A stretch of 64,000 nucleotides of DNA, from positions 496,001 to 560,000 of the forward strand of contig CAWCWN010000004.1 of assembly GCA_963799245.1 (NCBI GenBank). Reading direction: 5' to 3'. Shown here one piece after another: positions 60,593-64,000 of the stretch. A program made the translations under genes and the position numbers. The notes below the pieces were generated by a model that was not told the origin of the DNA, did not search any database, and saw only the letters and a list, made by a program, of their open reading frames with translations. Source of the DNA: CAWCWN01 sp963799245 (lineage in GTDB: Bacteria > Chloroflexota > Ktedonobacteria > Ktedonobacterales > Ktedonobacteraceae). The first letter of the stretch is position 1, and each line of letters begins with the position of its first letter.

Positions 60593-62740
60593 TCAAACAT
60601 CCAATTCCTTAATTTTGCGAGCGTGCTCGGCCAGGAAGTAGCGCCGGGCCTCGGCGTTTTCATCTTCCATCAGTTCTTTCACCAGGCGCGATGCCAGGAC
60701 GGCGTCCTCCAGCGAGACGCGTTTCAGGGTGCGCCGGGCCGGGTCAAAGGTTGTGTCGCGCAGTTCCTTGGGGTTCATCTCACCCAGGCCTTTAAAACGC
60801 TTGAACTCCAGCCCCTGCGCATCGACATGCGTGTTGATAAATGCGATGCGCGCTTCATCATCCAGCAACCAGAGCACCTTGCCCTTATATTTGACGGAAT
60901 AGAGCGGCGGGCAGGCGATATAGACATGGCCCTGTTCAATCAGGTCGCTGAACTCCTGGTAAAAGAGCGTGAGCAGGAGGCATTGAATATGCAGGCCGTC
61001 CACGTCGGCATCGGTCGCGATAATAATGCGGTGAAATTTTAAGCGGCCCGGGTCAAATGTATCGCGCGTCCCTGTACCAAGGACATTGATGATCGTGCGG
61101 ATCTCTTCATTTTCAACGATGCGCTTCAGCTCGGCTTTGGCGACATTTAAGGGTTTGCCTTTGAGTTTGAGCACCGCCTGGAAGTCTGAGAATCGCCCCT
61201 GGCCCGCGCTCCCACCGGCAGAGTCCCCCTCAACGATAAACAGCTCGGAGAGCTCGGGGTCGCTGGAGTTACAGCGCAGGAATTTTTTCGAGATCGATGT
61301 ATCGATGAGTTCGCCGTTTTTCTTGTTGCCTGTGCGCGCCAGCTCCTCGACCAGTTGCGCCTCATTGCGGGCCTTTTGCATCTGCTGGATCTTTCTCAAC
61401 CACTCTTTGCCCGCGCCATTATTGCTCTCAAACCAGTCTTTGAGGCCCTCATCAACGACCGAACGCACAATGCCTTCGACAGGCGCGTTATTCAAGCGAT
61501 CTTTGGTCTGCCCCTGAAACTGCGGGTTGGTCAATTTCACGGAGATAACCGTATTGAGCCCCTGCTGAATCACCTCCGGTCGAAAGCCATCCTCCTTACG
61601 ATTTTTGATGATTTTCCATTTCAGCGCATAGTCATGCACAACCTTGGTGAGCGCAGCCTGAAAGCCTGTCTCATGCACGCCGCCATCGCGCGTGCGCACC
61701 GCGTTAGCGAAGCTGTAGATCGTGGTCTTATAGCCCGTTGTAGGCTGGAGCGCTACCTCTACCTGCACGCCATCCTTCTCTTTGGCAATGCCAATGACGT
61801 GCTTAAAAAGGGGCGTGCTGGTGCTGGTGGCGAGATCGCGCACATAGTCTGGTAAACCGTCACGCGAATAGTAGACGCAGCTGACCTGTTCGTTATTGCC
61901 ATCATCCCAGGCATCAAGGTGAAAGGTAACGCCGCGGTTGAGGTAGGCAGCGGCCTTCAGGCGGCTTTCAATGGCCTCCAGCGAATAGTAGGCATCCTCG
62001 TCAAAGATGCTGCGGTCATATAACCAGCGCAGCTGAGTCCCATGCAATCTGGCGTCGCAGGGCCTGAGCTGGTAAGATTGGGCGACGCCGCGCGTGAAGG
62101 CCTGGCTGAACTGCCGCCCCTCCTGCCAGATCGTCAGCTCCAGTTTTTCGGACAGGGCATTAATAACGGTCGCGCCAACGCCATGGAGGCCGCCAGCCGT
62201 CTTATAGACACCCTCCGCAAATTTTCCACCCGAGTGGGGCACGGTGAGAATGACCGTAGCGGCAGGCAGCTCATCCCCCTGGTAGAGCATGGGATCAAAA
62301 GGCATGCCGCGGGCCTCATCGCGCACAGTCACCCACCCATCGGCATCAATCTTTACCCATATGTGCTTCCCAAAACCCGCCACGGCTTCGTCTACGGCGT
62401 TGTCGAGCGCCTCCCAGATCAGGTGGAGCAGGCCAGAGGTTGAAGTTGAACCGATATACATACCCGGGCGGTGACGAATGGCCGCGATCCCTTCGAGCAC
62501 CTGAATGTCGGCGGCCGAGTACGATCGATGCCTGCTTGCGCGCCCGTTTGCGCGCCCGCTGGAGGGATCCGTTTCTCCTACTGACAGCGGCGCGACGCCC
62601 ACCTGTTGCCTGGCTTTTTTCTGTGCTGATGCAGTTTCTTTGCTCTCACCCGTTCTTGTGGGAGCAAACAGGGAGAGCTGTTCATGCGCAGCATCTACTT
62701 CATCTACCCCGGCTGAAATCAATTTGAAGGAATGCGACAT
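60593..62740 (-). CDS. Type IIA DNA topoisomerase subunit B (GyrB/ParE)
   Basis: 715 aa from ATG 62740 (TTG 62743 also possible; GAGAGG upstream). A ~75-residue polar N-terminal extension precedes the GHKL ATPase: RHRPGMYIGSTSTSGLLHLI, EALDNAVDEAVAG and KTAGGLHGVGATVINALSEK. DGRG is replaced by DEARGMPFD. TOPRIM motifs: FIVEGDSAGGSAGQGRFSDF, ATDADVDGLHIQCLLL. The C-terminus has FKRFKGLGEMNPKEL. Together with subunit A it relaxes, decatenates or supercoils DNA. The EGDSA loop lacks the usual basic R/K after GQGR. Confidence 0.95.
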   Translation of the reverse strand: MSHSFKLISAGVDEVDAAHEQLSLFAPTRTGESKETASAQKKARQQVGVAPLSVGETDPSSGRANGRASRHRSYSAADIQVLEGIAAIRHRPGMYIGSTSTSGLLHLIWEALDNAVDEAVAGFGKHIWVKIDADGWVTVRDEARGMPFDPMLYQGDELPAATVILTVPHSGGKFAEGVYKTAGGLHGVGATVINALSEKLELTIWQEGRQFSQAFTRGVAQSYQLRPCDARLHGTQLRWLYDRSIFDEDAYYSLEAIESRLKAAAYLNRGVTFHLDAWDDGNNEQVSCVYYSRDGLPDYVRDLATSTSTPLFKHVIGIAKEKDGVQVEVALQPTTGYKTTIYSFANAVRTRDGGVHETGFQAALTKVVHDYALKWKIIKNRKEDGFRPEVIQQGLNTVISVKLTNPQFQGQTKDRLNNAPVEGIVRSVVDEGLKDWFESNNGAGKEWLRKIQQMQKARNEAQLVEELARTGNKKNGELIDTSISKKFLRCNSSDPELSELFIVEGDSAGGSAGQGRFSDFQAVLKLKGKPLNVAKAELKRIVENEEIRTIINVLGTGTRDTFDPGRLKFHRIIIATDADVDGLHIQCLLLTLFYQEFSDLIEQGHVYIACPPLYSVKYKGKVLWLLDDEARIAFINTHVDAQGLEFKRFKGLGEMNPKELRDTTFDPARRTLKRVSLEDAVLASRLVKELMEDENAEARRYFLAEHARKIKELDV

Positions 62741-62743
62741 CAA

Positions 62744-63076
62744 CCAATAAACCTCTCTTCATAAGCGTATTCTCAGTGAGCATACAGCCTGCGACGGCGA
62801 AAGTCAAGAGCCTTTTTGATCAAAAGTTCTAATACACATTATAGCACCTCTCCGCCCTCAAAGAAACCCCCCACCTGGGCCCGGCAGAGAAGAATGAGCA
62901 GCACAACGCAGAGCAGGGAGAGAGTTCACGCGTCCGCTGAACAGGAGCGTGCGCGCGGGGGGGGAGGAGGCGCTGAAGAGGTTATGTGGCCTGCAAGCTC
63001 CAGCCTAAAATGGTATAATAAAAGACAGCTCGAGAGCAGGCAGAGATAGAGATGTCTCGAGGGAGGGATTACGTCT
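62744..63076. other. Divergent region between topoisomerase B and zinc-ribbon genes
   Basis: About 330 bp. TGGTATAAT (extended -10, hexamer 63014-63019) points toward the gene at 63077. A G-rich run lies at 62957-62968. No gene was recognised. Confidence 0.5.
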
Positions 63077-63778
63077 ATGCAAAAACCAATTACCGGTCAA
63101 TACGAGTGCGTCCATCGTTCCGGGATAGGGCTCGACTACTTTACTTCCCGCGTTGACCGTCTCACTGTTCAGCAGAATGGACGCTTTATCCTGATCGTGC
63201 AGGATAGCAGTCGTGTTGCCAATGTCGCGCAATCCCTTATCAACGGACAGCAGGCTGCCACAAATGCGCCTGAGACGCGCCGCGAGGGCAGCTACAGCAT
63301 ACAGGGGAACGTCCTGACACTGCGTTTCGACGATGGAGCCCGGGAAGAAGGTCAACTGGCCTGGAATGGCGAGGGACTCCAGCTTGGGCCAAATTTTTTT
63401 AACAAAGTCTCCGACTCGACCCTGCTGCCTCCTACCCATCGCATAAAAAAGGATATGGATGACATTGCCCGGGGGCTGAAAATCGCGAGCACTATCGGGG
63501 GCATGGCGATGAAGGCGGCGAAGACTATCCACGATACCATTCAAACAACGCAGGAGCCAGGCCCTGCCTCGACGGCCACTCCAGGCCAGGCTGCCGTGCC
63601 TCCAGGAGGCGCTCAGCCAGGGCCAGCACATCAGCCCCAGCAACAGTTCCCACCGGCTCAACCGACCTATACACCTCCTCCTCCCCCCACTCAGGAGGCC
63701 CTTTTCTGCGATCAGTGCGGCACGCGCGCGCGACCCGGCAAACGCTTCTGCAATAACTGCGGCGCCCAGCTCCCTTGA
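63077..63778 (+). CDS. Hypothetical protein with C-terminal zinc ribbon
   Basis: 233 aa. Residues ~1-120 look like a beta-rich domain (TGQYECVHRSGIGLDYFTSR, GSYSIQGNVLTLRFDDGARE, GQLAWNGEGLQLGP). A short helical part (MDDIARGLKIASTIGGMAMK) and a Pro/Gln-rich linker follow. The C-terminus is a zinc ribbon, LFCDQCGTRARPGKRFCNNCGAQLP, with two CxxC pairs. Similar zinc-ribbon tails occur on the Clp-N/AAA protein at 23.3 kb. The role is unknown. Confidence 0.8.
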   Translation: MQKPITGQYECVHRSGIGLDYFTSRVDRLTVQQNGRFILIVQDSSRVANVAQSLINGQQAATNAPETRREGSYSIQGNVLTLRFDDGAREEGQLAWNGEGLQLGPNFFNKVSDSTLLPPTHRIKKDMDDIARGLKIASTIGGMAMKAAKTIHDTIQTTQEPGPASTATPGQAAVPPGGAQPGPAHQPQQQFPPAQPTYTPPPPPTQEALFCDQCGTRARPGKRFCNNCGAQLP

Positions 63779-63805
63779 GCCCGGAAAAGGGGCGAGACGC
63801 ATAGC

Positions 63806-64000
63806 CTAGCGCGTAATCAGCGTTTCTCGCGCTCTTAAGACGAGCTGACCATGCTGGTTTGTGTACTCTATGACAAGTGTGACCATCTCAATATTCCTCC
63901 GCACCCGGCCTTCGGCCACGGTCGTGACGCCGGTGAGACTATCCCCCGCATAAATTGGCGCCAGGTATTCATACTCTTCACCGCTGTGCAGGATGCGCGT
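63806..64000 (-). CDS. MaoC-like dehydratase, C-terminal end of the N-terminal hot-dog domain (5' part outside window)
   Basis: 64 residues open to the window edge, reading TRILHSGEEYEYLAPIYAGD, SLTGVTTVAEGRV, and MVTLVIEYTNQHGQLVLRAR to a TAG at 63806-63808. The pattern H.(G)E..(Y/F)......AGD.L......V......(F/V)V....Y.NQ.G..V......L is that of MaoC N-terminal hot-dog domains in acyl-CoA/ACP dehydratases. The stop right after the domain suggests a small subunit that pairs with a separate MaoC partner, as in HadA/HadB systems. Confidence 0.8.
   Translation of the reverse strand, partial: TRILHSGEEYEYLAPIYAGDSLTGVTTVAEGRVRRNIEMVTLVIEYTNQHGQLVLRARETLITR

Noticed and set aside
1..64000. tRNA or rRNA genes
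   Set aside because: No T-loop plus acceptor-stem arrangement or rRNA-like stretch was noticed by eye; a tRNAscan/Infernal run would be decisive.

Overview
The window looks like part of a chromosome from a soil or compost bacterium of the Chloroflexota, probably class Ktedonobacteria. This is inferred from gene content and was not tested by any search. The pointers are a WD40-repeat Ser/Thr kinase and a WD40 lipoprotein, an Agl23-like membrane glycosyltransferase, a TnpB-only IS605-type element, several TetR/PadR/MarR one-component regulators, and moderately high G+C. No rRNA, tRNA, CRISPR array or phage module was recognised.

Layout. 1-3.1 kb: 3' end of an O6-alkylguanine-DNA alkyltransferase, decayed gene scraps, a CGNR-type zinc-finger regulator and a WD40 lipoprotein. 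3.3-8 kb: a GH65 disaccharide phosphorylase, an ABC-2 permease remnant, a tandem UspA protein and heme A synthase. 8-14.3 kb: WD40 kinase, a GT2 glycosyltransferase fused to a glycosidase-like domain (frameshifted), a truncated luciferase-like monooxygenase, and frameshifted bioY. 14.3-22.4 kb: an IS605-type end remnant, Agl23-like protein, PQQ-propeller lipoprotein, class A PBP and a PadR regulator. 22.4-30.7 kb: an accessory stretch with a Clp-N/degenerate-AAA/zinc-ribbon protein, a complete 1.3-kb IS with target duplication, a sugar-kinase scrap, frameshifted HtrA, OsmC, tnpB and prs preceded by a tetranucleotide microsatellite. 31-35.3 kb: SDR reductase, a TetR/ABC exporter module with twin operators in a consensus promoter, and a Nudix hydrolase. 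35.4-40.1 kb: a sugar ABC importer (permease, ATPase, binding protein) and a tnpB remnant. 40.4-45.7 kb: GT4, glycogen-debranching enzyme, MarR regulator and a PrsW-type protease. 46-49.2 kb: acetate transporter and acetyl-CoA synthetase. 49.2-56 kb: pseudouridine synthase, a PolX-N-like HhH protein, a two-gene membrane module of unknown function, GabT and a class IV aminotransferase (frameshifted). 56-64 kb: TPR protein, DUF4342 protein, type IIA topoisomerase subunits A and B, a zinc-ribbon protein and the end of a MaoC-like hydratase.

How genes fit together. satP and acs form an acetate uptake and activation pair. GH65, the debranching enzyme, GT4 and the sugar ABC importer suggest active alpha-glucan or disaccharide turnover. 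The TetR/ABC pair is an auto-regulated efflux cassette. The topoisomerase pair is a 3-nt-spaced operon.

Cautions. Five otherwise good genes carry single apparent frameshifts (12.8, 14.1, 27.2, 51.9 and 55.6 kb). This could be assembly indels or real decay and must be resolved before function is assigned. At least seven short gene relics also lie between genes, so the region has a history of deletion. The most unusual items are the Clp-N/dead-AAA/zinc-ribbon protein, the GT2-glycosidase fusion, the His-rich membrane protein with its small partner, and the family of TnpB-element ends at 14.4, 29.6 and 39.5 kb.
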